Shown: piece after piece, positions 18,501 to 26,926 of the stretch
Layout: the number at the start of each line of letters is the position of its first letter
Numbering within the stretch: position 1 is the stretch's first letter
NCBI GenBank assembly: GCA_020024555.1
Contig: JAHHTQ010000001.1
Span: 124,001 to 188,000, forward strand
DNA length: 64,000 nucleotides
Direction: 5' to 3'
From: Angelakisella sp.
Lineage (GTDB): Bacteria; Bacillota; Clostridia; Oscillospirales; Ruminococcaceae
Made by a program: the position numbers and the translations under genes
The notes under the pieces: generated by a model
The model's input: only the letters and a program-made list of their open reading frames with translations
What the model was told of the DNA's origin: nothing
The model's database searches: none

Positions 18501-21500
18501 TGATGCCAAATACGACAAAGAGAAGCTAAAACCGGGTGAAGAAGTAACGCTGAATGTCAACGTAAAAAATCCTGATAATTCTCCTGCAAAAAATACAGAT
18601 GTAGCAGTAGCGGTTATTGATGAAAAGTTGCTTGCCAATTCATATTATGATTATAATGTAGTATTTGATTTATACCAAAGTCATAAATATTACTTACCAT
18701 CAGTAAATGTTGTAACTTCTTACGGAAGAGGATATTTAAACTTTTTGGAAGAAGGCGGAAAAGGTGGCGGAGGCGGTGATCCGTCAACAGGCGGAGGCTT
18801 GGAAATAAGAAAGGATTTCAGAGACAGTTTAGGTTTTAATGTTGCAAAAACAGACAGTAAAGGTAATGCAAAAATAAAGGTAACTATCCCCGAATCTTTG
18901 ACAGAATGGAGATTTACTTCACTCTGTGTTTCACCGGAAATGTATGTTGGAAAAAATATATCAAAAATTAAAACAACTTTACCTTTCTTTGTAAAACCTG
19001 TTGTTAATAAGCATTATCTATATGGTGATGAAGTGGCTTTCTTACTTGAAAGCTATGGTACAGACCTTAAAGACACTGATAAGATTACATATAACGTAAA
19101 ACTAACAGGTAAAGATACAAATATTGAAAAAAGCGAAACAGCCAACGGCAAAGACAGAAAAGAGATAAATTTCGGTATACTGCCAATAGGTGAGTATAAA
19201 GTGGAAATATCAGCGAAAAACGGCTCGTTCTTTGACGGTGTCAGCTTAGATTTCGATGTTATTGAGACAGGCACAAAGATTGCAATCAACAAATGGGTAG
19301 ATTTATCAAAGAATGAGAATATGCCGACAGTTACCGATTCTCCGATAGATATAACACTTTACAGTAAGGATTATGAAGCATTCGTAAAGGCTATGCAAAC
19401 AATAGCATTTATGGATACAGGCAGAACCGATGAGCTGATAGCAAAACAACTTATTGTTGATAAGTATAAAAAGTTCTATAATACTGAAATTTTACCATCA
19501 AAAGATTTTGAAGGTAATTTATCAATACTTCGATATGTTACTTTTGACGCAAAAGGTTATGACGGAATTTTAAATCTTTATAAAAATTCAGGTTTTCAAA
19601 GTATTGAAATTACAGGTTTGACAGCTACTGTATATCCACAAGGTTTTGTAGGAACAAATACTCTTGTAAATCTTCTGAAAAATAATATGACAAATGACAG
19701 TAAACAAAAAATTTCTTTTACGTTAGAAGATAAAACAGCGACAGCAGCGGCAATAATGGGACTATATGCCTCAAATAAAGAGCAGACAAAAGAAATTAAG
19801 GGAAGCAATACTCTTGATGAATATGTTTTGGAACAAGTAGATGCTGCCGATGTTCCGTTACAGGCAAAGATGTATTATATCGGAGCTATATCATTTATAG
19901 ATAAAGCGAAGTCACAGGAACTTTATAATAAATATATAAAACCGGCATTTGTCGAAAAAGACAACTATCTATACATTAAACAGGAAAAGGAAAATCAAGA
20001 GGTAAATATAACAGCAACAGCTCTTTTGGTATCAATGCTTACAGACTCAAAAGTAAATCTTGACAAAATAGTAAACTTTATTACATATAAGCAAAATAGC
20101 GTGTATACGCATGGTAAATGCGCATTGGAACTTGCATATTATGTTAATAATTTTGAAGTTAAGCCAACTGATATTCCTACTGTTATTTATACCGCAAACG
20201 GAAAAGAACAAGAAATCAGCCTTGATAAAGAAAAAACTTACAGCATAACATTAACAAAAGATGATTATGAAAAAGTAAAATTCAAAGCAAAATCAGGTAA
20301 TGTTATGGCACAAGTTCATTATGTTGGCAGACCAAAAGACAATGGTTTTGTAAACGCAGATTTTATGAAAGTAAAACGTACAGTAAAGCCGGTTAATGAC
20401 AATAAAAAAGACAAGTCAATGGTTACATATACAATAAATATGACAGCAGATGCTCCAGACGGTATGTATACAATAACTGAATTTATTCCTACAAATAAAA
20501 GATTGTTACCGCAACGGGTAGAAAATAATTATTATCACACAATGAATAATGATATGCAAAATCAAAAGATAGAGATTAATTTCTATTATAATTCAGATGA
20601 TAATAAAACAATGGTTATTTCATATCTGTTACAAGATTTATTGTCCTCAAAAGCGGTAAATGATGACATCTATATTATTCATAATGATACAGGCAGAGGT
20701 ATATTTATAGAAAACAAAAGCGATACAAAACTATTGGCTGCAACTGCGCAAAATCTGATAAAAGCAAAAGAAAAAGACAGAGATATTAACGAAGAGGCAA
20801 AAAATGAGTACATTATATCTGTTGCCGATGATATATTGAGTGAGATTATAAAACCTAATATGGACGATATAACAAAATTACGCACAATATATGACTATAT
20901 TATCCGTAATAACAAATTCACCGACCCAATAGCGCTTGACATATGGAGATATAGGGGAGACCCCAACCAAGTTCCAAGCTATATTGAGCAACGCGCAATA
21001 TCCCCAATGCTTTTTGGATATGGTATGTGTGAAGATTATGCGGCAGAATTTGTCTTACTTGCACGTCGTTTAGGGTTTGAGGCTGAATATGTATTTGGTA
21101 TGACGGTATCGGTAAAAGGAGACTATGTCGATCATGCGTGGGCTGTCGTAAAGCTAGATAATAACTGGTATCACGTTGATCCACAGCTGGAAGATAATAT
21201 TATGTTAAACGGAAAAATACAAAACCGTTATTTTATGCGTGACGATGCTACAATGTATCGTGATCATCGTTGGGGTGAAAATTTAATTAATTTTAGATGG
21301 GATTTGTCAAAAGAAGATAAAATGTACATAGCAAATAGCTTAACCCCACCAAAATGTATAGGAAATATTCCATCAAGCGGTATACAGCCTTTTACAAAGA
21401 ATGAAGTACAGCCGATTGATACAATTAATTCAATGTTTCTACAAGAAAAGAATTCATATATACAAAAAAATGGTGATTTAAATCCCATAAAATTAAATTT

Positions 21501-21528
21501 TGAACCACCAATGGTAATTAATCCATAA
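15583..21528 (+). CDS. Alpha-2-macroglobulin-like lipoprotein with C-terminal transglutaminase-like domain
   Basis: A giant 1981-residue surface protein. The N-terminus is a lipoprotein signal with lipobox LFSAC, so it should be lipid-anchored. Most of the length is built of macroglobulin-type beta domains; the bacterial-macroglobulin block EIRKDFRDSLGFNVAKT with TIPESLTEWRF lies at about residues 1074-1112, just after a Gly-rich bait-like loop (GGKGGGGGDPSTGGG). Where protease-trapping members have the thioester motif GCTEQ, this one has GRTDE (about 1280-1284), so no thioester can form. The last 250 residues form a transglutaminase-like domain with Cys1816 (GYGMCEDYA), His1851 (DHAWAVV) and Asp1866 (HVDPQ) as a plausible triad. 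GGAGG, eight bases before ATG 15583, sets the start. Protease inhibition, adhesion or wall processing are all possible. Confidence 0.85.
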   Translation: MNKIKLLKLFSLTIIFLLLFSACGNKIDEVETFNNFIIVADKYTPYGTNVDTKFLLTTPQEYSEKDIHKVLSVEPNFDYTIKKVKEREFEITPKTSLDKDKEYVFKLKNTKSEPMNISFKTLGDFRFIKANANPTSFTFPIELVFNSAPTEIEKHIKIEPETDFRINYFENTAVLVIDYNNKNRSEIKTFNITIDENLTNEYGEKLGKAESLSYTVKIENYEPEFLKLINYSSNMTYSISSKNMYESFLTNEVPCILLTNDNLLYNSGKGMEGQENIKNIDINTTVYKMNSYKDFEYNLRMFEMHDNMNLETEIYTENFTEYAKFSKSIDFAKAKENEEKFLYLLFPDKLPSGHYAVKMEYKAGDKTGVLYKLIQISPYSYYYIQNENDVRVWLNDSITKQPLNNANVKVSTIPFKRYGFGSRNEEDNFVPTQEYYSTTDKKGISNLNIEKALSKATITMEKDGFVLCDILSSIGKSNKTFDDKYFNALYLDKNMYKPTDEISFFGVIKSRNNVPQPKKVYLYMKSSVNQDIKHAILQKVEAEVNENGTFTGKLSYKDLSAGYFQIIYTDDEKGLFDEEGNIIYNNYGSEYFTILDYVLPDFTYTSSLNKEIFGYDDNIEYTFTSMLYDGTPYSGKEVKVNWNGYGKGEDALQSFVTNNKGNISASKKISDIFTEYMSWRPEQAAISAESVQSENTPFSFFKPYTYFPSDIMLRLDIKENDKSNTLTIKTNKIDLSKIDVYSPLDYENYEEKIVGTPLVKDVEIDIKKHISTKEKVGEYYDPYLQEIIPKYTYNVEIQDFMKKTVKTDDKGVAVITDLPLAEKDINYIIYVKAKDGKGKTIEEEIHISHNNMPYGKGYYEKKEDIYTIKYAKNNSKNIYNRRINFDKGETIQFSLCQDNKPVTFTEKDKLLVNITINDETTTTVYDTSTVDIKLEDKLLPRFYLNIAYFDGEHIYAFAPQEFTINTNSVSLDIDAKYDKEKLKPGEEVTLNVNVKNPDNSPAKNTDVAVAVIDEKLLANSYYDYNVVFDLYQSHKYYLPSVNVVTSYGRGYLNFLEEGGKGGGGGDPSTGGGLEIRKDFRDSLGFNVAKTDSKGNAKIKVTIPESLTEWRFTSLCVSPEMYVGKNISKIKTTLPFFVKPVVNKHYLYGDEVAFLLESYGTDLKDTDKITYNVKLTGKDTNIEKSETANGKDRKEINFGILPIGEYKVEISAKNGSFFDGVSLDFDVIETGTKIAINKWVDLSKNENMPTVTDSPIDITLYSKDYEAFVKAMQTIAFMDTGRTDELIAKQLIVDKYKKFYNTEILPSKDFEGNLSILRYVTFDAKGYDGILNLYKNSGFQSIEITGLTATVYPQGFVGTNTLVNLLKNNMTNDSKQKISFTLEDKTATAAAIMGLYASNKEQTKEIKGSNTLDEYVLEQVDAADVPLQAKMYYIGAISFIDKAKSQELYNKYIKPAFVEKDNYLYIKQEKENQEVNITATALLVSMLTDSKVNLDKIVNFITYKQNSVYTHGKCALELAYYVNNFEVKPTDIPTVIYTANGKEQEISLDKEKTYSITLTKDDYEKVKFKAKSGNVMAQVHYVGRPKDNGFVNADFMKVKRTVKPVNDNKKDKSMVTYTINMTADAPDGMYTITEFIPTNKRLLPQRVENNYYHTMNNDMQNQKIEINFYYNSDDNKTMVISYLLQDLLSSKAVNDDIYIIHNDTGRGIFIENKSDTKLLAATAQNLIKAKEKDRDINEEAKNEYIISVADDILSEIIKPNMDDITKLRTIYDYIIRNNKFTDPIALDIWRYRGDPNQVPSYIEQRAISPMLFGYGMCEDYAAEFVLLARRLGFEAEYVFGMTVSVKGDYVDHAWAVVKLDNNWYHVDPQLEDNIMLNGKIQNRYFMRDDATMYRDHRWGENLINFRWDLSKEDKMYIANSLTPPKCIGNIPSSGIQPFTKNEVQPIDTINSMFLQEKNSYIQKNGDLNPIKLNFEPPMVINP

Positions 21529-21530
21529 AA

Positions 21531-21572
21531 AAATCTCTCTCCACAGTAAATAAGTGGAGAGAGATTTTTTTT
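21531..21572. terminator. Bidirectional terminator after the macroglobulin-like gene
   Basis: AAATCTCTCTCCAC (21531-21544) pairs with GTGGAGAGAGATTT (from 21554), with a nine-base loop and a T run to 21572. It also has a T run in the opposite direction and serves the convergent DUF6106 gene. Confidence 0.88.
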
Positions 21573-21590
21573 ATAATCAATATTAATTAT

Positions 21591-22097
21591 TTATATACCC
21601 TTTACTTTTGAAGGAATAACTTTGCGGATTGATTTAAGCATTTTCTCATCAGGCTCAAAAAAGATTCTTTCCGGTCCTTTTTCCCCGTTGATTATCATAA
21701 AATATCTTCCGGGTGTTGATGGAGATGAACTATAATCAATATTTTGTGATACATTTCTATTTAAATCATCAATAAAATCGTTACTTACAGGAGCAAGAAC
21801 TTCTACCTTTTCACGAAGATTAATTTCTTTCAGTTTTTTTCTCTTTTGCTGTCCGTATATAACATCAAAAGTAAGTTCGCCGTTTGAAAGTGAATATTCA
21901 TATTCTATATTTGTGCGTGTCCAAAGTACCCAACCTCCGAATGCAGCGCCAAGAATAAGTATAGGTGCAAACATTCGGAAAAAACGTAGCGCTACGATAA
22001 ACACTGCTGCTACACCAACAATAATGCCGGCTTTTATTAAGAATTCTTTTGCATCTGGCTTTTTTGTAATTAATCGTTCAACAAAAACGTCGTCCAT
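21591..22097 (-). CDS. DUF6106-like membrane protein
   Basis: A 168-residue protein starting MDDVFVERLITKK, with two adjacent hydrophobic segments (about residues 22-60) followed by a soluble beta-rich domain containing NIEYEYSLSNGELTFDVI and RKKLKEINL. This layout fits the DUF6106 family of Clostridia, whose function is unknown; the soluble part resembles a PH-like fold. I chose ATG 22097 (AAAGG a little upstream) over a longer frame because homologues start at this MDD. It is convergent with the macroglobulin-like gene and shares its terminator. Confidence 0.7.
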   Translation of the reverse strand: MDDVFVERLITKKPDAKEFLIKAGIIVGVAAVFIVALRFFRMFAPILILGAAFGGWVLWTRTNIEYEYSLSNGELTFDVIYGQQKRKKLKEINLREKVEVLAPVSNDFIDDLNRNVSQNIDYSSSPSTPGRYFMIINGEKGPERIFFEPDEKMLKSIRKVIPSKVKGI

Positions 22098-22180
22098 ATT
22101 TTTACCAACCTTTTTTATAGTATTTTTATTAAAACAATATTTATTCACATTATAAAAGGGGGGTGCTGTTTAAAAATAAA

Positions 22181-23866
22181 TTATTGCTTAGAGTTTAGCC
22201 ATTTTTCAATAACATTGCAAGTTTCTTTTAAACAACCTTCATCTAGTGGAGCTTTTAGTCCTACTGAATGCACAAGCTCGATAAATGTCTTTGTACCACC
22301 CATTTTTACAAAGTTTAGATATGTTTCCCACGCTTTTTTATTGTCGTGTAGGAACAAAGCGAAAATTTGCAGCGCAACGGTTTGTGCCATACAATAATCA
22401 ATATAGTAGAATGGATACAGATAAATGTGAAGTTGTCTTTGCCAACCTGAACCTCTGCTATAAAATGGCAGATTGTCAAAATCTATATATGGTCTGAATT
22501 GTTTTTCGAGCTTCAACCATTCTTTATTTCGTTCTTCCGGTGTCAATTCGGGGTGAGAATATACAATCTCTTGAAAGTTATCAACCATTGTGCCATAAGG
22601 GATAAATATCAGCGCATCTTGTGTATGCGAAATTTCATACTTGTTTGTATCTTGTTTAAAGAAATTGTGGTGCCATGGGCTTGTTAAAAATTCCATACTC
22701 ATAGAGTGTGTTTCGCATGCCTCCATTGATGGTTCACGTAGGCAAGAATACTCTATTTCTTTGTCGGCAATGTATCCTGCAAATGCGTGTCCTGCTTCGT
22801 GTGTCAGAACATCAACATCTCCGGAAGTTCCGTTAAAGTTTGAGAAGATAAACGGACAATGATATTCAGACATCTGCGTGCAATATCCGCCGGGAGCTTT
22901 GCCGTCTTTTGCCAAAACATCGAATAACTCCTTATCGAACATAAGCTCAATAAAGCCTTTTGTTTCTTCACTCATCTCACTGTACATTTCTTTTGCGGCA
23001 GCAAGTAATTCGTCTGGTGTGCCTTGTGGCGTAGCGTTACCGTCGGAATAGAAGAATACATCATCATAAAATTTAAGACTGTCAACACCTATATCTTTTT
23101 GTTGTTTTTCTTTAATTTTTGCAACAAGTGGCACAAGGTCGTCTATAACTTGTTTACGGAAACTTGCAACGCCTTCCGGACCGTAGCAGTTACGTTTTTG
23201 TCTAATGTATCCAAGTTCAACAAAGTTTTCAAATCCCAATTTTTTAGCTTGTTCTGTACGGTTTTTTACAAGCTCATCATATATTTTATCAAATTTTTCA
23301 CGGTTTTCATCAAAGAATTTGCCTTCTGCCTCATAAGCGGCTTTTCTTACATTTCTATCTTTATGTTGCTTGTATGACGCAAGTTGTGCAATGGTAAGAG
23401 TATCTCCCAAAAATGGAATTTTTGCGCTTGCATAAAGCTTTTGATATTCCGTTTGAAGTTCGTTTTCCTTTTGCATTAGCGGTATTATTTCCGGGGAAAA
23501 TGCTTTTTGTTCAAGTTCAAGATTTATAAATACAATTTTACCAAGAGTTTCTTCTAATTCCTGACGGAATTTTGAGTTTAATAGTTCATTATTGAAAAGT
23601 TGTATTTTCTCTTGAATTAAAGGTGAATTTTCATCATAAAATTGTTTTTCCTCTTCATAAAACTTATCACGGGTATCAACTGTGTTACGTATATATGCAA
23701 TAGTTGACATTGAATCGAAAGAACCCGTTGTTTTCTCGAAATCTTTTAATATTTCCAGTTGTTCTTTTGCGCTGTCTGCTGTTTTCATTTTTTCAGTATA
23801 ACTTTCGATAGAAGATAAAAAATCATCTAAAATTGGTCGTTTATATGGAAATTCATTAAATTTCAT
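22181..23866 (-). CDS. M3 family oligoendopeptidase (PepF-like)
   Basis: A 561-residue zinc metallopeptidase. The HExxH motif HEAGH is at residues 356-360 in LTHEAGHAFAGYI, and the third-ligand Glu is expected in EPSMEACETHSMSMEF. There is no signal peptide, so it acts in the cytoplasm on short peptides (thimet-oligopeptidase-like fold, oligoendopeptidase F branch). The frame runs open upstream into AT-rich sequence, but AGGAG, nine bases before ATG 23866, and the family N-terminus identify the start. It is monocistronic and divergent from the aminotransferase gene. Confidence 0.92.
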   Translation of the reverse strand: MKFNEFPYKRPILDDFLSSIESYTEKMKTADSAKEQLEILKDFEKTTGSFDSMSTIAYIRNTVDTRDKFYEEEKQFYDENSPLIQEKIQLFNNELLNSKFRQELEETLGKIVFINLELEQKAFSPEIIPLMQKENELQTEYQKLYASAKIPFLGDTLTIAQLASYKQHKDRNVRKAAYEAEGKFFDENREKFDKIYDELVKNRTEQAKKLGFENFVELGYIRQKRNCYGPEGVASFRKQVIDDLVPLVAKIKEKQQKDIGVDSLKFYDDVFFYSDGNATPQGTPDELLAAAKEMYSEMSEETKGFIELMFDKELFDVLAKDGKAPGGYCTQMSEYHCPFIFSNFNGTSGDVDVLTHEAGHAFAGYIADKEIEYSCLREPSMEACETHSMSMEFLTSPWHHNFFKQDTNKYEISHTQDALIFIPYGTMVDNFQEIVYSHPELTPEERNKEWLKLEKQFRPYIDFDNLPFYSRGSGWQRQLHIYLYPFYYIDYCMAQTVALQIFALFLHDNKKAWETYLNFVKMGGTKTFIELVHSVGLKAPLDEGCLKETCNVIEKWLNSKQ

Positions 23867-24102
23867 GTCAAAACACTCCTTTATAAAATTTGTTATTTGC
23901 TTATGTATTAGTATAATAAGATTTAGAAATAAAGTCAATGAATAAAGAGTTAATTCAGAAAAAAGTTTAAATTTAAAATGCATTTTTTCAAACAAATCTT
24001 GCAATCTTGCAATATTTATATACACATATATTCAGTTTATGTAATTTTATTGGCAAAAAACGAAATTTTATCATATAATATGCAAGAAAGATATTTTAAT
24101 AC

Positions 24103-24131
24103 TTGCAATTTTATTTGATTTATAGTATTAT
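24103..24131 (+). promoter_or_regulatory. Promoter of the aminotransferase gene
   Basis: TTGCAA at 24103-24108 and TATTAT at 24126-24131 with a 17-base spacer, about 32 bases before the ATG. The rest of the 296-base gap between the divergent peptidase and aminotransferase genes is AT-rich with nothing else recognised. Confidence 0.6.
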
Positions 24132-24162
24132 ATAAACATATTAAACAACGGAGGTTTTTAAG

Positions 24163-25455
24163 ATGAAAATCCCTTATGCAAAAATGAAAAGTTATGAGCT
24201 GAAACAAGAATTATCAGAACTGAAAACGATATATAATGAGTATGTTAAACAAAATTTAAAATTGGATATGTCACGTGGCAAGCCAAATTCGGAGCAGTTG
24301 GATTTGTCAATGGGTATGCTTGATACAGTAAATTCGGCAACAGGTACTTTTTCGGAGAGTGGTGTGGATTGCCGTAATTACGGCATTCTTTTGGGAATTC
24401 CTGAGGCAAGAAAAATTATGGCAGATTTACTTGAATGTGACCCCAGCGAAGTAATGATAGGCGGAAATTCTAGTTTGAATTTAATGTTTGACGCAGTATC
24501 GAGGGCATTTACATTAGGCGTATACGGTTCAGATAAACCATGGTGCAAGGAAGAAGAAATTATATTTTTGTGTCCGTCACCGGGGTATGACAGACATTTT
24601 TCAATTTGTCAGCATTTCGGTATAAAGATGATACCGATAGCTATGAATGATGATGGTCCGAATATGGACGATGTAGAGTATTATGTAAACAATAATCCCA
24701 GTGTAAAGGGTATTTGGTGCGTACCTAAATATTCAAATCCAACTGGTATAACATATTCAGATGAAGTTGTAAGAAGATTTGCAAATTTAAATCCCGCAGC
24801 TAATGATTTCAGAATTTTTTGGGATAATGCCTATGTTATACATCACTTATATGAAGATAAAGAAGATAAACTTTTAAATCTGTTTTCCTTATTAAAAGCA
24901 AATGGAAAAGAGAATATGTTGTTTGAATTTTCTTCAACATCAAAAATATCATTTGCCGGCGCGGGAATTTCGGCAATGTGCGCTTCTAAGGCAAATGTAG
25001 CGCTCATCGAAAAGCAACTTGCAGACCAAACTATCGGCTTTGATAAAATATCACAATTAATGCATGTAAGATACTTTAAAAATGCAGATGGTATAAAAGC
25101 TCATATGAAAAAACATGCAGAACTATTAAGACCAAAGTTTATTCTTGTAAATGATATTTTGGAAAGGGAATTGCGTGAATTAAATATTGCTGAGTGGACA
25201 AAACCCAACGGAGGATATTTTATATCCCTTGATGTTGATAATTGCGCAAAAAGAGTTGTGCATTTGTGTGCGAATGCAGGAGTAAAGTTAACAGATGCGG
25301 GCGCTACATACCCTTATGGTTTGGATCCTTATGACAAAAATATACGTATAGCGCCGTCATATCCAACACTGGAAGAACTTGAACAGGCAACGGAATTATT
25401 GTGTTTATGCGTAAAAATAGCAACTATTGAATATTATTTAACAATAAATATATAA
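24163..25455 (+). CDS. PLP-dependent aminotransferase, aspartate type (subgroup 1c-like)
   Basis: A 430-residue fold-type I aminotransferase. The N-terminal block LDMSRGKPNSEQLDLS and the region FSSTSKISFAGAGISAM, with the PLP-binding Lys at about residue 261, match the aspartate aminotransferase family related to Corynebacterium AspT (Pfam PF12897) rather than the common AspC type. It should interconvert aspartate and oxaloacetate with glutamate as partner, which feeds the aspartate kinase and homoserine dehydrogenase encoded elsewhere in the window; specificity is inferred. GGAGG nine bases before ATG fixes the start. It is monocistronic, with its own promoter and terminator. Confidence 0.85.
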   Translation: MKIPYAKMKSYELKQELSELKTIYNEYVKQNLKLDMSRGKPNSEQLDLSMGMLDTVNSATGTFSESGVDCRNYGILLGIPEARKIMADLLECDPSEVMIGGNSSLNLMFDAVSRAFTLGVYGSDKPWCKEEEIIFLCPSPGYDRHFSICQHFGIKMIPIAMNDDGPNMDDVEYYVNNNPSVKGIWCVPKYSNPTGITYSDEVVRRFANLNPAANDFRIFWDNAYVIHHLYEDKEDKLLNLFSLLKANGKENMLFEFSSTSKISFAGAGISAMCASKANVALIEKQLADQTIGFDKISQLMHVRYFKNADGIKAHMKKHAELLRPKFILVNDILERELRELNIAEWTKPNGGYFISLDVDNCAKRVVHLCANAGVKLTDAGATYPYGLDPYDKNIRIAPSYPTLEELEQATELLCLCVKIATIEYYLTINI

Positions 25456-25463
25456 AAATATAT

Positions 25464-25498
25464 AAGTCTATTAACAAATTTTACTTGTTAATAGACTT
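25464..25498. terminator. Hairpin after the aminotransferase gene
   Basis: A perfect 14-bp stem (AAGTCTATTAACAA against TTGTTAATAGACTT) with a seven-base loop. The T tract after it is weak (AATTTAT). Confidence 0.7.
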
Positions 25499-25569
25499 AA
25501 TTTATGTTAAAATGGGAGCATTGAGTTTATATAACTCTGTTAAATAATTTAAATATAGGGGTAAATACA

Positions 25570-26532
25570 GTGAAATCAAAAATTTTAAAAGTTCTTATTT
25601 TATCTGCGCTACTTGTTACTACAATGGCAGCGTGTGGAAATGAGACAGATAAAGAATCAAGCAAAACGGACAATACAAGCAGTTCAGTGACAGAGAGCGC
25701 TGATACAAACAAAACAGAAAATAATAAAACAGAAACTGAGGTTATGGGTATGACAAATTATTTTGATATTGAAGAACAAGAGGTAAAACTTGTGCAATTT
25801 GGCGATTATTCCAATTTGCCAAAAGCAACACTCCACACAACAATGGGAGATATAGAAATTGCATTTTTCCCTGAATATGCGCCTAAAACAGTAGAAAACT
25901 TCTTAACACACGCAAAAAACGGTTATTACGACGGACTCATTTTTCATAGAGTAATCAATGACTTTATGATACAGGGTGGCGACCCACAGGGAACAGGAAT
26001 AGGCGGAGAAAGCATCTGGGGTGAACCATTCCAAGATGAATTGTCGCCACAACTATATAATTTCAGAGGCGCTATATCAATGGCAAACAGCGGTGTAGAC
26101 ACAAATGGCAGTCAGTTCTTTATTGTTCAGTCAAAAGGTAATGAATTTGCAAATCTTCCTGATATGCTATACAGCAATAGAGTACAAAACAATATTGGAC
26201 GCATACAGAAAAATGTAAATAAAATGGTTGCAGAAGGTAAGGACGAAAAAGAAATAGAGCAATATATCACAGAAGAAAACAAAAAAATAGAAGCTACAAT
26301 AAATGCAGGCGTACCTGAATATTATGGTAAAATGCTCGAACCGGTTATCGCAAAATATAAAGAAGTAGGCGGAACACCGCATCTTGACAATAAGCACGCT
26401 GTTTTTGGCCAAGTAATAAACGGAATGGACGTAGTTGATAAAATTGCCGCCGTTGAGCAAAATCCACAGAACAATAAACCTGTGACAGATGTAGTTATTA
26501 ATTCTATAACAGTAGTAGGATACGATAAATAA
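25570..26532 (+). CDS. Cyclophilin-type peptidyl-prolyl isomerase lipoprotein
   Basis: A 320-residue exported protein with a lipoprotein signal (lipobox-like TMAAC at about residues 18-22), a Ser/Thr/Asn-rich spacer, and a cyclophilin domain from about residue 85. Family blocks are FFPEYAPKTVENFL, YYDGLIFHRVINDFMIQGGDPQGTG, ISMANSGVDTNGSQFFIVQ and HAVFGQVINGMDVVDKIA. A charged helical insertion of about 70 residues interrupts the domain between FFIVQ and HAVFGQV. It should catalyse proline isomerisation during folding of exported proteins. The start is GTG 25570 with AGGGG upstream. Confidence 0.9.
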   Translation: MKSKILKVLILSALLVTTMAACGNETDKESSKTDNTSSSVTESADTNKTENNKTETEVMGMTNYFDIEEQEVKLVQFGDYSNLPKATLHTTMGDIEIAFFPEYAPKTVENFLTHAKNGYYDGLIFHRVINDFMIQGGDPQGTGIGGESIWGEPFQDELSPQLYNFRGAISMANSGVDTNGSQFFIVQSKGNEFANLPDMLYSNRVQNNIGRIQKNVNKMVAEGKDEKEIEQYITEENKKIEATINAGVPEYYGKMLEPVIAKYKEVGGTPHLDNKHAVFGQVINGMDVVDKIAAVEQNPQNNKPVTDVVINSITVVGYDK

Positions 26533-26553
26533 TTTTTAAAATTCAGTTTATCC

Positions 26554-26582
26554 TTGACATTTTAGAGTATTTGATATATAAT
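26554..26582 (+). promoter_or_regulatory. Promoter of the tyrS T-box transcript
   Basis: Perfect TTGACA (26554-26559) and TATAAT (26577-26582) with 17-base spacing, just upstream of the T-box leader. Confidence 0.75.
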
Positions 26583-26589
26583 CGAGAAA

Positions 26590-26866
26590 ATGCAATGAAA
26601 AGAACCAGTAAGTAAATAATTTCATCAAAAGAGAGCTTTTGTTTGGTGCGAAAAAGTGTTGAATTTTTACCGAATACATCTTGGAGCAGCTACTTGAACA
26701 AATTATAGTATGTAATTTAAGTAAATCTAGTCGGGTGCAACCGTTATATTGCAGAAGTATTATTTGTACTTCATGAGGAAGATATGGTGACGTATCTTTA
26801 AATACGAGGTGGTACCGTGATTTTTTCACCCTCTGTACTTTTACAGTGCAGGGGGTTTATTTTTTG
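26590..26866 (+). ncRNA. T-box leader of tyrS (tyrosine specifier UAC)
   Basis: The leader contains the T-box landmarks in order: AGTA near 26606, AGAGAG near 26630, a distal loop region with GGTGCGAA, then GAA-TAC-A with TAC at 26675-26677 as the specifier codon (Tyr). The antiterminator sequence AGGTGGTACCGTG lies at 26807-26819. A competing terminator (CCCTCTGTACT against AGTGCAGGGGG, T run at 26857-26865) follows. Uncharged tRNA-Tyr would pair at TAC and at the T-box bulge and allow tyrS transcription. Confidence 0.92.
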
Positions 26867-26926
26867 CGTAACTTTCTTCATTGTAAAGACGAAATAATAT
26901 AGAATTTATAAAAGGAGAAAAGAAAG

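Noticed and set aside
23024..23377. 117-codon plus-strand ORF inside the oligopeptidase gene
   Set aside because: It is antisense to a clearly coding M3 peptidase, Phe-rich because of the complementary AT-rich codons, and has no ribosome site.
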